From Bilabrum cf. latius (Eukaryota; Bigyra: Bicosoecida; Bigyra; Bicosoecida): a DNA stretch of 64,000 nucleotides. The stretch is taken from the NCBI GenBank assembly GCA_965178125.1, contig OZ237775.1, forward strand, positions 248,001 through 312,000, read 5' to 3'. The notes below the pieces were generated by a model, which did no database searches, was not told where the DNA came from, and saw nothing but the letters and a program-made list of their open reading frames with translations. This document shows, in pieces, positions 18,463-32,400 of the stretch (the stretch's first letter is position 1; each line of letters begins with the position of its first letter). The position numbers were made by a program, and so were the translations under genes.

Positions 18463-20208
18463 ATGCGCATGGTTTTCAATATGTTTCGTGCAAGTCTATA
18501 CTTGCTTCCATGTATCATTGCACCTGTGCGCAAAAGCCTCGCATTGCCAGCGACCGGATTTTCCGCAGCTGACGTCGCCTCGGTAGCCATGCACCCGGCG
18601 CGCAATTTGGCAAGCAATAAAGTGGACCTGCGGTAGGTCAATTCATTGCATCATGATAGATGGGACTACAACTTGATAGCCGAGATTCGTGGCCAGAATG
18701 ATCAATATTTTGGCGCCTTGTCAGAAAGTCCACAGTTCGCAGTGCTACCCCACAACAGCGCAAGAGATCAACACATCGGTGCATGGAACAGCCCATGTGG
18801 AATTGTTGGTGGTACATACCTGAGTTTCCATGGTTTTAGCGGGTGCGTGCTAGGAATGCACGAGAAAGCGCCGTGTTACGATTCTGGCTGCATCTTCGTC
18901 GTGCCGAGTATGAGCAGCAACGATGCAGCATCTAGCAGCAACATGACCATTCCTAACGATATCCCCGACGACAACTGGGGCGCCCTTCGCAGTGATCTGT
19001 CGGCAGGAGACCAATTCGGCGCGTCGATCGCAGTGCTTCACGCCGCCTCGCCCCTAGTCCCCCCTGGGGTGGTCGTGGGGGCACCGGGGGCGCGGGGGGG
19101 ACGGGGGTCCATCTACGTGTTGGAGATGACCGCTAATTTCAGGCGCAAGGGCCATTACCGCATCGAGGCAGTGCCATCCTCCACCGGGCTGACTGGCCCC
19201 TCCGAACATTGGCCCCGCCGATTCGGAGCGTCGGTGGCGAGCATCCACGGCCTGGGGGGTGCAGACCGCGTGAATGACATCGCAGTTGGCGAGCCGGGGG
19301 TATCACAGGTGCACGTGCTGAGGTATGACGAGTGGGAAAGCGCGTGGCGGGTCACGCACACGGTGAGCGGTCTGCAGGAGGCAGGGGGCTCTTGGAGTTG
19401 CGGAGGCGCCAGGACGGCGCTTGTCAGTGACTCCAAGCAGGAGCAGGGATTTGGGGCAGCCTTGACCCAGCTGAGCAGCCCTGTCACCGATCCCGCCGTA
19501 TCCGGCGATGGAACGGTGACAATCGGCATCTACTCGTCAGTGCGGGCCTCTGTCGAGGTGGTCAAAGTCGGCCCCACGTCTGATAGGACAATCCCTCGCG
19601 TCACTATCCAGTCCAAGTACCGGCCGGTTCTTCCGACTTCGAGTATGGAATAGGATGGCACGCAAGCGGTGGCGACTATCGGTAGTCCCCGCGGTCTGCA
19701 GCAAGAGTCGTCATGCCCCGAGGAGAGCGACACCACGGGTCGGGACATCGCCGTGGTGGTGTGCTCGGGCATCTTCGGTGCCATGTGTGCCGTCGCTGGC
19801 TGGTACCTGCTTCAATGGCTCTCTACGCAGGAGTGGTGCTGGTGTGTGCCTGGCCCTGCCACCCCCTCTCAACGAGGTGGGCATAGCGCCAGCGCCAGCG
19901 CCAGGCAAGCTGAGATTGAGACGAGGAGACTCACTGGAGGCTCTGCGTCTGAGGCTGATCACGATGGCGAAGGCGAAGGCGAAGATGCTAGTGCTGAATA
20001 GGCTGGCAATCCGCTCCGACAGCATGTAGGGACTCGGAGGTCAAAGGACGGGTAGGCTGACGGTCTAGAGGCTGGGAAAGGCCGCGCGACCAAGGGGCTA
20101 GCAGGCAATTCAGACAGAGGCAGGCGCACCCTCTCCAACGGTGGAGTTCAGGGGCGTGCCGCATCCAAGTTCTTGTTTAGACAGAGGATGGTGGGCGAAG
20201 AAGTCTAA
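18463..20208 (+). CDS. FG-GAP (integrin alpha-like) single-pass membrane protein
   Basis: 581 codons with TAGs at 18634, 19651, 19999 and 20053 read as Gln, ending in TAA. The N-terminus MRMVFNMFRASLYLLPCIIA looks like a signal peptide. The ectodomain has FG-GAP-like elements: GDQFGASIAV followed by GVVVGAPGARGGRGSIYVLE, then RRFGASVASIHGL followed by VNDIAVGEPGVSQVHVL, and a weaker third (GFGAALTQL). Each pairs an FG motif with a GxP turn, as in beta-propeller blades. One TM helix lies about 427-452 (IAVVVCSGIFGAMCAVAGWY), followed by a roughly 130-residue basic/polar tail. The TM and tail are reached only by decoding UAG. Fewer blades than a seven-bladed integrin propeller are recognisable. 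Ligand unknown. A phase change near 18.63 kb (tiny intron) cannot be excluded. Confidence 0.72.
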
Positions 20209-20415
20209 GCCTAACCTGTAAGTTTTTATACCCCGGTTTGATCAGAACCTTTGTCGCCCACAATCCGATCCGGACTCCTTGAGGGAAAAAATGTGAAAGG
20301 CTCATCCAGGATTATGCTGTTTCCGTTCATCGAATGGATTGCGGACGATTATTCGGCACCACGCGTCATGTATTGAACTCACTATTCTACGAAACAACAC
20401 GTAGTTCCTAGCACT

Positions 20416-23400
20416 TTAATCGTCAAGCTGCGTCAGCATGGCCACGCCCGCCTTGATCCACTTCTTCTGCTCCTCATCCTCCGCCATGGGCAAGAAGCAG
20501 ATCATCACGAAATTCGTGGAGTGCCCCGTGGTGCTCAGCATGCCCCGCCTCTCCGAGGTCTTGTACACGGGGCAGTGGTACACTCCGTGGTCTGCGTCGA
20601 TGTCGACCGTCTTCTTCGGCAGCATATGAATGACTGGCACCGAGGTAAAGAGCACCTTTGGCTCAGAGTCGGCGAGGTGACCCGCCTCTGCGTCCCACCT
20701 GCAGCCCTCCAGGAAGAGCCCCTGGATGTAGGCCCCGTCCTCCGGCGCCTCCACGATGCCCTCGCCCTCCTCCGGAGACAGCACCCTGAAATCGTACGCA
20801 AGCTCGTCAATTGGGATCGTGTACTTCCTCGCGTAATTCTGACGGGTGCCGGTCAGGAAGGACTGCGTGAAGAAGAAGCCGCTGATCCAGTACACGGGTG
20901 GCTTGTCTTCCCTGGTCCACTTGTCGAAGAACGCAAGTCGCTCGAGAAGGTCGTTCACGTACGACCCGAGCGGCTTGAGCGAAGGGAAGCTCACGGCCTG
21001 CCAGAATCCCGGCACCCTGCCCTGCACCATCTCCTGCCCGATGGTCTCCAGCTCGATGCTCATCACTACCAGCCCCTTGATGCCCAGCTGCACGTCTTCC
21101 AATGACTGCTTCACGCGAGCCAGCAGCCTGTTGAACCGGATCAGCTCCTGCACCAGCACAGTGTTCATGGACTCCTCGAATTTCACGGGAAACATGACCT
21201 CGATCTTCTCGATGTCGTACAAGGGCGGCAGCTTGTCAGCCGTGTCCTTGGCTAGCGCCATCAGGGTGTCCTCCCACGAGGCACCGCCGCCGCCCGCGGT
21301 GCGAGGCTGCAGGGATAATGCCGTGCTCAGCACCGAGTTCGTCTCCTGGATGGCGCACGTGATGTCCGCGTTATCGTGGAGGCCGAACACCTCTGGAGCG
21401 TCCGACATGGGCATGGCTCGGATGACTTCCAGGTACGTTTCGATGCTGCCCGGCTTGGGGGATGTGTAGTTCCCCGAGGCAGAGAAGGAGTACCCGGGCT
21501 GCTTGATCCCCGGGGTGTAGAAGTCGCTCAGGATGTTCAGGATCAGCCGCCGGTCCTTGTCGTCCGTCACCCTGCCCCCGTAGTTGCACTCGCCCACGAG
21601 GTAAGTAAGAGCATCGAAAGGCACGTCGGGGTAGTCCCCGTCAAGGAAGATCTTGAGCTGCTGCATGCTGATCCGCAGGTCGGGTTCGCTGAACTCGTAG
21701 GGAATGTTCCATCCCAGCGGACCGAACCTTCGCCTCTCCCTCACCAGGGCGTGGAAAAAGCACAGACCGTACAGCATCCTCTTGAAGACTTCCGGCCGCT
21801 TGCACGTCTCAAACCAGTCGCCCTCCGCCTCGATGGTGTTGTACGAGCCGACTAGGGAGGCACGCATGCCCTTGGGCGGCTCGATCGTGATCTTGACTCC
21901 ATTCTACAGCACACTCACCGGGAACTTGGGGTTGGGCATGGCCGTGAGCCACAGCCGGAACTTGTCGTCGGTCTTCTCCGGCTCCAGCTCTTCCACCAGC
22001 CGCTCTAGTGTGGGCATCCACGACTCGGCGAGGTGGCAGTTCTGCAGACACACCCAAAGCCCGGTGTCGACACCCTCCGATATCATCGACTCCGCCCTGG
22101 GGCCCTGTCCCTGGCCCAGAGACACCTGCTGCATGCTCTTGAGCTTGCCGTTCTTCTCGGCCAGCGACTGCAGCTGGGACATGGGGTCTGCCCCGGGCGA
22201 CAGCACGAAGATGAGCGGCTTCGTGCTGGTAGAGTCGTCGAAGCAGCGCTGCAGGTCGAAGGGTGGCGGGTCGATGAACGTTCGTCCGAGCTCGGCCTCG
22301 ATGAACAGCCGGATCGCGCCGATCACCTTGTCCGGCCGCAGGCAGCGCAACACCATGAGCCTTTGGAAGCGGTCGTAGCCCCCGGCCTCGATGGGAAACT
22401 CCTTCAACTCTCTTGAAGGCACCGTGGATTTGCCCTTCTTCTTGCCCTTCTTGGGCTTCTTCTGACCACCCGCAGCAGCCCCGCCTGCACCGGCACCGCT
22501 GGCAGCTCCACCACCCGCTGGCGCCAGCAAAGGCCCTCCCTGCTTCTCCTTTAGCACCTCACCGATGGCACCCAGCGGATCGGGCGAGTCGAACACTGCC
22601 TCCCAGTCCTTCAGGTGACCCTTCACGTGCCTGTCCATGCCCTCCAGACCGACGATCTTTGACATCTCGCAGAGGTCTGCCCAGGCTTTGTCCGTCAGCC
22701 ATTCGCGCTCCTGGCCCGCGGTCGGGTTGGGTTCCTTGGTGTCCAAAGAGAGAGCACCCTAAAGGAAGAACCTCAGGTCGGACTGTACCACGGCTCCCGC
22801 CTCCCTGCCCCCGTCCCTGCCCGTGAGGATCTTCACGCAGAGCAGGAAGGAGAAGAGCAGCTTGTCCTTCTCGAACAGAGACCTGCACACGTTTTCGTAC
22901 AGGACGGCCGTGAACGTGCTCATGATGCTCTGCGTGATGGCACCAAGATCCCCCTTCTTGTCGGCCTTGTCGATGGCCGCGTTGAAGAGGCTCACGTACC
23001 ACTCGAGCGAGTACTGGTACATTGGGTCCACCTGGCACAGGTCAGCGATGCAGAAGAACAGCAGCGAGGCGCGGATGGCGACAGGCTAGTACTACGCCCT
23101 TGTGGTCTAGATCCTCGCCTGGGTCCGTTCGGCGAGCTTGACCTGCTCCATGATCGTGTTGGAGGTCTCCTTCGACTCCTTGAGAGTCTTGACCAGCTGC
23201 TCATTCTGCAAGATATCGCCCTCCACGTCGGCCAGCAAGGTCAGGATCTGGTTCTCGAGGTCGGTCAGCTGCCTCTTGTTCTCCGCGTCCTGCAGCACCA
23301 ACCGCTCCCTCTCTGCCTCTAGGGCCGCTTCCATCCGGCGGACCACGATGCCCAGCATCTGGTCCTGCAGTCCGTCAGGGGTTGCCATGAAGTTGAGCAG

Positions 23401-26400
23401 GTTGACTTTGACCACAGTCTCGGGCGGGTAGTGCGGATTGGGCAGTGTGGTTGTGATGTAGAGCTTGAAGGCTGGGTCGTACTCCACGGTGTTGTCGCCC
23501 ACCCGGATCGCCATGCCGGCCCCCGTCTTGACCACGTCCCGCAGCAAGATCGGCTCGAGTACGGGGTCCAGCTGCTCGGGGACGTTCTCCAGCAGCACGG
23601 GGTGGCCAAACTAGAGGGCGGTTTCGATTGTCCTCACGAAGGAGGACTGGTGCTGCTTGACGACGTGCAGGTTGTTCTCCGCCTCCATGTTCCTCACCCA
23701 CTTGTTGGCCTGCCCCTGCGGGTCGATCATCAGCGGCCACCTGGCCGAGCGCTCCAGCATGATGGCGTTCTCGATGGAGAAGGAATCATTGGGCAGTTTC
23801 TTGATCGTCCAGTCGCGGATGGTCACGGGGTTGCCAAGGGTATCCACGAGGCTGAACTTCTCGGCGCACGCAATCCCGCTGTCCTTGAGCTTGGCCGTCC
23901 ACTGGCTGACCGCCTCCTCGCGGTAGGCCATGGTGAAGGCGCCCATGTATGCAATCACGCCGGCAGACAGCACGATGTCGCCCACGACGTTGTCGTACTG
24001 CAGCTGCAGCCTGGTCGCCGCCTCCTTCCATCGCTCCGACTCGCCTCCCAATCCCGCCAGCAGCTCCTGCGCCCTCTCGAGCCGGTTATTGCAGTCCTCA
24101 AACTGGTCCTCGAGCTCCTTCTTCTTCTTCATCTCCGAGTCCAGCTGCGCCTGCAGCACGGCCAGCTCGTCCTGTACCTTCTTGAGCTGGGCCATCTTGA
24201 TGGCGAGGTCGTCAGCCGCTGCCTTGGCCTTGGCCTGTGCTGCCTCCAGGGAGCGTTTCATTGGATCCACCTCTTTGGCCACCTTATCGTAGTCGCGCAT
24301 GCCCCTGACCCACTTGCAGAGCCCTTCGCAAGCTGACGATGATTTAGCGATGATCTTTGGCTGGAAGTTCTCGTTCGCGTAGTAGGGCTCGATCTTTTCG
24401 ATCACCGAGGGCGGGATGTTGTCCCGGTCGAACTCAAGCAGCCGCTTGAGGAATCCTATGTCGTTGAGCAGATTGGATTTGGCGCTCTCCCAATAGTCGT
24501 TGATCTTGCCCTTTCCGTTGGGGTTGGGGATACGCTTCGGAGGCACGCCCAGCATGATGCACACAGCCTCCATCACCAGCCTCACTCCGTCCGAAGGCGA
24601 CTTCATCCCCTTCACAACTGCAATGTCTCCCTTGGAGATGGTCTTCAACGCAGCTTCAGCGGCGTGCACCAGCGGCATGGCCTTGTCGAGCTCCGTCTAG
24701 CACCTGGTCTGGATCTCCTCCGCCTCGTCTGCCTGTGCCTTAGCAGCGGCCGCGTCCTTGCTAACCACCTCCTCCACTTTGGCCGCCTCTTTGGAGGCTT
24801 TGTCCACCTTCTCAATCGTCACAGCCGTCTGCTCCTGCGCCACCTTGAGCTTGGGCTTGAGCTCGTTGAGCTCTTCCTGCATGCCTCCCACCTTGGACTG
24901 CGTCTCTGCGAGCTTGTCCAGGCCAGCCTCGTATCTCCTCTTGTTGTTAAGGATCTCCGTCCGCTTGTCGTTGATCAAAGACTTGAAGGTGTTGATCAGC
25001 TCAAGGTAGCTGGTGGGAGTCACGTAAAAGTGCCTCCTGAGCTCACTCAGGTACTTGTCCGACAGGGATGCGGTCCTCCTCTGCATGTCCACGCAAACGT
25101 CAATGACGCCCTTTGTCGTCGCCTCGTCCATGTCCAGCTCGTCGTCCTGCAGGAAACTGCCAGCCACGGACCGCAGCGCTTCCTCCGGCCAAGCGCTGAA
25201 CCAGTCGATGGCGCAGCAGTTTACGAGCGAAGGGAACATCCTGAGTCTCCGTCTGAAGGCCTCACCGATGGGGCTGAAGCACAGCACCAGGTGGAGGTTG
25301 CTGCGGCACCTCTCGATGAAATACGAGTAGATCTCGTCAGGCGTGGTCAGGTTCCTCTTCTCCTTCTTACCCGCCTTTGAGCAGTCGTCCAGGATCATGG
25401 CGCGCTCGTCGGACTCCCACAGGTTTGGCACCTCACCGATGTTGAGGATGTTGTTGATGTCCTCGACGAAAGACTCGCTCACGATCTGCGTGTCGGAGAA
25501 GAGGAACACCGTGGGCTTGCCGTCCTTGCCCGCCATCATCAGCACCTTCTTCAAGTCGTCCCTCCACTCCGCCATGTTGTACGTCTTGGTGATTTCCACC
25601 TGGAAAAGGCTCATCTCGGCCATGAACACGCTCAGCTTTGTCAGGGACTTGCGACCGCTCCCGCCCACGCCCACCAGCAGCGCGTTGCCGAGGGGCAGCT
25701 GGATGATCCTGCTGATCCGCGCCACGTGCTCCACCGCATTCATGAAGAGCACCAGGTCCATCTTGGCGCCCCTCACGGTCTGGTTGTAGTCGTCCAGGAA
25801 TTGGTTCACGGTCTTGTGCAGCAGTGCGGTATCCGTCACCTGCTGGTACTTGCGGGTCTTCTGGTCCACGAACGACCCGTACATGAGAGGCAGGGCCTCC
25901 CCGCCATCGGCGTCCTCGATGGGTGAAAACACGGCAGACGCGAAGTCCTTGCGGAACGTCTCCTTGACCTGCCCCTCCAACGCGCCATCGAACCACTCCC
26001 TGTCTTCGTCGCTGATGAGACGGTCGCGGAACACCCTTCCGCACTCATGGGCCCACAGCCGGATCAGGTCCGTGTCGTCCTTGACAAAGTCGGCAGAGGC
26101 CTGGTCGATTCCCTGGAACACCTTGGAGATGTCCCGCAGGTTGAACGTGTAGTGCGACTTGGCTGGTGTGGGCCGCAGCTCCGAGGTGATGGTGCGGTAG
26201 AGGGCAGTCGTGGCCGCCACGATGTCCTTCGTGGCAGACTTGGCCTTGGTGGCAAAGGACTGCAATGACCACCCCATGATGGTCGCAAAGATCCGCTCCA
26301 GCTGCTCCGGCGCAAAGGGAACGAACCCGAGTATGTTGAAGTGCCTAACGTACCTCTGCGTGATCTGCGTCCTGCCGCCGCCCGGGGGACCCATCGCCGA

Positions 26401-29400
26401 CACAAACTGAATGTCAATGATCCGCATGAAGGCCTGCTCCTTGTCGTTCCGATCGTACCAGCCCTCGTGGTCCATCCACTGCCGCAGGATCTCAATAGGA
26501 GGCTGCGCACCATACTCCTCTTTGGCAGGCATGTTGAGATCATCCACAAACACGACCATGCGGCGGCCGGGCGGCGGACCATACACGCCCTTCCGCCTCC
26601 TCTTGGTCTTTCCGTCGATGATATCCTGCGTCTGATTGGCACTAGTTTGGGCACTGAAGTTGAGGAACAGCGGCAGCCACGCCTCTTTGTCCATCTTGTT
26701 GAGCAGCTTGTCTTGAAGGCTGACGCTCTTGCCCGTGCCGGTGTCGCCCACGCACAGCACGTGGTGGTGGCTCCGGATCAGGAGGTCAATGATCCATTCG
26801 TTGCGAATCGTGTCGATCGTTGGGACGATGATGCTGTTAAAGCTCGCGCCCTCGGGTACCTGGTAGCTTGGCACACCCTGCATCCAGTCCCGCCAGCCGC
26901 CCTTGGCTAGGTCCACGCAGAAGTCGAAGAGAGTCCTGTCCTCGGGGATAGGAGAGATGGTCTTGCGCTGGTCGCCCTCAGTGACTGTCTGCAACTCAAA
27001 CCGTCCTCGCGCCTTCCTCCGCTTGGCCTCCTCGTCCTCGCCCTCCTCACCCTCGCTCGTCTTGCTCTCGCCCGCCCCCGCCCCTGACGCGGCCTGGTCA
27101 GATCCAGCCTCCGCTGGGGCGTAAGGGTCGGCGTCATACTCCCTGACGTCACCCTCTGACGCCTTGAGGGCCAGCCCGCCCTCGGTGAAATGCGCGTCGT
27201 ACTTTGGATTCTTCGCGATGAAATCCTGAAAGATGGGGTGCTCGCTGGCCTTGCCCTGCAGCAGCTGCTTGAAGAACTCGTCGAATGGCTGCCTGGACTG
27301 CAGCGCGGTGGCTGAGCCTATAGACCACACGATTGACATGATGAGGAGGCTCTCGAGGAGCTTCGCTTTCTCCTTGGCAGGCACAGGCTCGGGGGCCTCG
27401 CGCACGGCCTCCGTCAGCAGCGCGTCAAGCATGGAGAGCACGCTCTGCAGCTGCTCGATGGGTGTGACCGGGGTGAGGACCTCGCTGCCTTTGGCGATGA
27501 AATGCAGGACCGGGGGGACCAGCCAGTCGCACAGGCTTTCGAGGTGATCCCTGTCCTCCTGAGTGAACTGTGGCTCGGTCAGTGTGTGCAGCCAGCTCTG
27601 CAGAGACGGCCGCCACCCCGTCCTCTTCGGCTCCATGAAGACCATTCCCACCCTGGACACCGTGGCCGGGCTGGCTTCCCTGAGATTGTCAGTCTCGAAC
27701 ATCATGGTCATCCTTTGGGACATCTTGATGATCTCTCCCGAGGTCAGGCACAGCTTCTTGTTGTCGTCCAGCACGGTGTTCATGTCCTCGATCCACACGG
27801 CGTCCACGGGCCCGTCAAAGACGATCCAGTGCCTCGTCTTGGCGTCGTCCGTAGAGCAGTTCCTGTAGATCACCGCAAGCATGCCGTCCGTCCACTCTTG
27901 CGTGTTGGGGTCCGTGCGCCCGTAGAGCTGGTTCTGCTTCACGCTCTTGGGGTTGATCGTGTGCACCTGGACCTTTCCATAATCGCTTCCGCCGCCTTTC
28001 ACCCTGCCGAATGCCTCGGCCAACGTGTGGATGACCTTTGTCTTCCCGCAGCACGTCTCGCCCACCACCATGAGGCCGTGCCTGACAGCCACAGTCTCTC
28101 TAAGCTGAATCACGCTCCTTAGGAATGTGTCCTTGGGCTGCAGGTTCCTGTCCTTGCAGGTCTGTAGGATGGCGGACTCGAGTGCCTTGTAGTCCGGCTG
28201 AGGCAGCACCGCGCCAGGGAACAAATCCTGGGTGATGCCCTTGAAGAGGGGCAGATCGTTAGTGGTGAACTTGGGCAGGTTAACGTCCGTGATCGCGCTC
28301 AGCACGATCAGGTCCTCGGTCCACTTGTCCCCGAGTTGCTGCCTCAGGTTGCCTGCCCTCACCAGGATGGAGAACACGGCCCTCATGCCGTAGTCGTAAT
28401 GCTTCTGACTGGACAGCTGCTCCGAACAGAGCCGCAGCACCTGCACCAGCTTCCTGGCCATGTTTCTGGCATCGCTGAAACCGAACGAGTACAGCTTGAT
28501 CTCAGCAATGAGCGCATAGTCGGGCACCATCATGGCACAAGGGCGGAAAAGAGCCTTGAGGTTGTCCGGTAGCTCCGACCGCCCCGCATACCCGGGGTTC
28601 ATGGTGATGAAGCAGTTCGTATCGGGGTTGAGCTTGAGCTTGGTGCCCCAGAAATCGAACACGCGCATCTTTTGCCGCTTGGCGTTGACGATCTGCTGGA
28701 TCTGTTGCGCGACCACGGACAACACCTCGAGCGAGATGCGGTTGAACTCGTCGAAGCATGCCCACGCGCCTGACCCCGCCAATCCCTTGAAGAACTTGGC
28801 CATGTCCTCCACACGCAGCTGGTCCGAGCAGTTGTACACCACGCAGAAGATAGCCACTGCCTTTGAGAGATCCTTGGTAGTCTCCGTCTTGCCAGTGCCC
28901 GCAGGTCCTGCGGGCGCACCGCCGTACTGAAGAGCCACGGCGCCGATGAGCGTTCTGTAGCACCTGTCAGTCAGCGGTGTGATGACCAGCCTCGATGTGT
29001 TCCCCAGGTACTCGTACCCGTACATCTGGCTCGAGTTGATGATTCGGGGCACTAGGTTCATGGGGTCAGAGCCGTACCTCTCCCACTCGTCGGGCTGCTC
29101 GACCCAGTAATACCTCAGCTGCGCCTCCCAGTCGAACTCCGATGCGCCCTTGACGCCCTTCTCGACCATCTTTTCTACCACGTCGCGCGCGTGCACGTCG
29201 ATCACAGTCAGTGCGCCGATCTTGACGCGCTCTTTCTTCGTGAGCTTTCCGCGAACTTTCTGCACGACGTCCTGGATCTGCCCGTCGAGCTGCTCCTTAT
29301 ATCTGCCCAGCCCTTCGTTTCCACCCGTCCGCATGGCATCCTCCGCCTCCCTGGTCCAGTACAGCTGGGATATGTTCAGAACAGCCTGGGCGGGGTGCGC

Positions 29401-32400
29401 CAGGATCCACTCTATCCTAGACCGCTTGGGATAGTCCTCGATGGCCTTCTTGACGAAGTCCTTCACGCTGACCCGCATGGCCCCCAGCAGCTGGTTGAGC
29501 CACTTCTCCACGTTGCCCTTGTTGTCCCCCTTGTTGGGGTCAACGTACTCGATCAGGTCAACCTTCTCGCCGTCGGCAGACCCGATCTCGATGATCACGA
29601 GGTCGTCTGGGTTCCCATCCCTGTCACCCCTGAATGCGATTCGGTTGAGTCCTTCGAAGCACTTGTCCAGGTGCTTCTGGACCTTGCGCACGTCCTTGGT
29701 CTGGGACAGAATCTCAAGCAGGCCATCATTGGCGAGGAAGTAGAAGCGGGGGAAGTGCAGCCTCTTCACCTCTAGGTAGTCGGCCAGGTTCTTCTAAATG
29801 ACGTCCAGGTTCTTGTTGGCGGACCTGAAATTGCTCAGCATGCCATCACGGGCGGCGGCTGCAAGTACGTTGGGGTTCTGCTGCACCTCGCCCATGGCCT
29901 TGACGAACATCTGGTCGATCGCAGCGAACTTTCGCCCCTCGGTCGGCATCTGGCGCATGATGTCGTCCGACGAGAAAATGGGCTGCAGGTACATCCAGGT
30001 GCGCTGAACGCGGAGCCACTCGTCCAGCAGGTTTTGCAGAGTCACCAGCCTCTGCTCCCAGGACTTGGCCTTTCCCTTGATGTTGGCAATGTACGGACTT
30101 CCCATCATGCTCTGCGTCTTGACGAGGTGGTCATCCAGCAGTGCCTGGATCTCGTCCACACCCCTAAGCACGAAGGAGGTCTTGTGCTCCTTGAGCTCGA
30201 AGTTGAGTGCGGCCCACTCCGTCATCATGGCATCGAGAGCCAGGTCCAGGTTGTGTTCCTTGGCGGCCACTGTGGCCACATTCTCCACCTCGTCCATGTG
30301 GTCGAGGATTCCGTTGTCCAGCAGGAACTCAAGAGTCAGCTCCTCGTCGGCCTCGATCTTGAAGCCCACTGCCTCGCTCAGCTCGTGCCAGTGGTACTCC
30401 TTGAGCGCGCCTGTGGCAAGGCTCTAGATTACCGGGACATACTTCTAAAAGGCCTTTGCCTTGCTCTGTAGCTCATGCGCCACTGCGGCGGGGCCAGGAT
30501 ACGCCTCTTCATACGATCGGACGAATTTCTTGGAGGATGCGATCCAGTCCTGCACGGAGTTGTCTATCTCCTGCACGGGCAGCTCCAGGAACGGGTTGGT
30601 CTTCCACAGCACCTCGCTGTTGTCCAGCTCGGCCAAACTTGTCCACAGCTGGAAGAATGGACCCCACTCCTCCTGCGTGTTTTCGACGTGGTCAAAGTTG
30701 GTCACGGGAAGGTCGAACAGCTTCTCTCGGCGGTTGAAGTCGCGAGCACGATCCACGGCGGCCTGCAGGTCTCCCTCGATGGCGTTTGCCTCGTCCACCA
30801 CCGCTACCATCTTGCTGGGGTCCCCGTGCTCCTGAAAAGCGTGTATCCTCTTCTCGATCTCGATGATCTCCTTGTCGAACGCCTCCCTTGCTTTCTCCAG
30901 GCGCACCGTCATGCGCTCCTTTTCGTTCTCCAGCTCATGCAGCGAGTCCTCCGCCTCTTCCGCGAACCGTTTAGGCCACTGCATCAGCTGCAAGAAGGAG
31001 GAGAAGTCGTCCGCCGGCACCTAAAAGGAGCGGTGCCGCGCCCTGTCGCAGAAGTCGTGTATCTCCTGCGTCCTCCTCTCGAGGTCCTTGACCTTATCCG
31101 AGGAGCCCTCGATGTATTCCCGAAGGTCCACCAGCTCTTGCTCGTTGCTCGGGCGCTGCATCACGCGGTCCACCATGTCGCCGAAATCGTCGTGGATCAC
31201 GGCGGCATCTTCCCTCGATGCCTGCAGCCGCGCCTGTATGAGGCCGTCACGAATTGCCACCGCCCTCTCCATGAGCTTGGTCTTGAGCTCCCGCGACGAG
31301 AGCCTGATGAGTCCAAGGTCTTCATAATCAGCGGCGGCTGCCTGCAGGTCGAGCACGACGGAATGGAAGCGGTCCACTTCATCCATGAACTCGTCCAGCG
31401 TGGGCGCGGGTGGCCCGGCATGCTCCAGTTCGGCCCGGCGGCGAGCTGCCTCTTCCTCGTCCTCTTCTTCCTCCTCGCCGTCGCTTTCTTCCTCCTCCCC
31501 GTCATCCTCATCGCTGTCCACCTCCGCAGCGGCACGCTCCGCCCTCTTCCTGGCAGCTGCCTCCCTCTTCTCCGCCTCAATTCTCGCGGCGATTCCCGCC
31601 TCGATCGCCTCCTTGCGCTTCTATAGGACCCTCCCAGCGGCAAAGGCGGGCACGTACTCCTCCGGGTCGATGCCCAGCACCCAGGCGTAGCTCCCCACCA
31701 GCTGCTGCACCTGCTGTGGGGCCTCCAGACCTCCGAGCAGGAGCCTGCGGATCTGCCTCCTCGCCCCCATGATGACCGCATCGGTGTCCTGAGTGGTGGG
31801 CGAATTCACGCCCACCTCGAGCAGGGGACCCGGCCGCTTAGGCTGCACCAAGATGACCGTAATCCGCTGGTCGATTGCCTTGCACTCTAAGACCTTGCTC
31901 ACCATCACCGCTAGCCCGCTCATAAACAGCCTAGCGATGGGCTCCTCGCCCGGGTGCAGCTGTACCCCCGGTGCCTTGCCCTCGCCGAAGCTCTCGCCCT
32001 ACTCTCCGTCATTGCCACCGCCCTTGCCTGCATCTGCGGGCTGGGACGAGCTTTCCTGCAGCCCAACCGCCATCTGCATGCCGGCGCCAGCGCCCCCCGA
32101 AGAGGAGCCTCCCTTGCCCGCCTCTCCCGCGTCCACATCTTCCTCTGCTTTCCCGTTGCTTGCCGCTTCGTGCGAAGTCACCAGCCTCACTCGAAGCAAA
32201 GGGGTAGTGTACCCAAACCGCGCGCACCTCACGTCCTGGTCCGCGGCATACCGCGCCCGCCGCGCGTCGTCACTCGCAGAGCGCGCCACTTCAAACTCCG
32301 TGCGTGCCTCCCTCTCCTTCTAGCCCATCTCGAGCGCGGCTGTGACCTCGGGCAGTGGACCCTCCTCCTCAACGTTCCGCCTGCCCTTGTCCTTGGCCTC

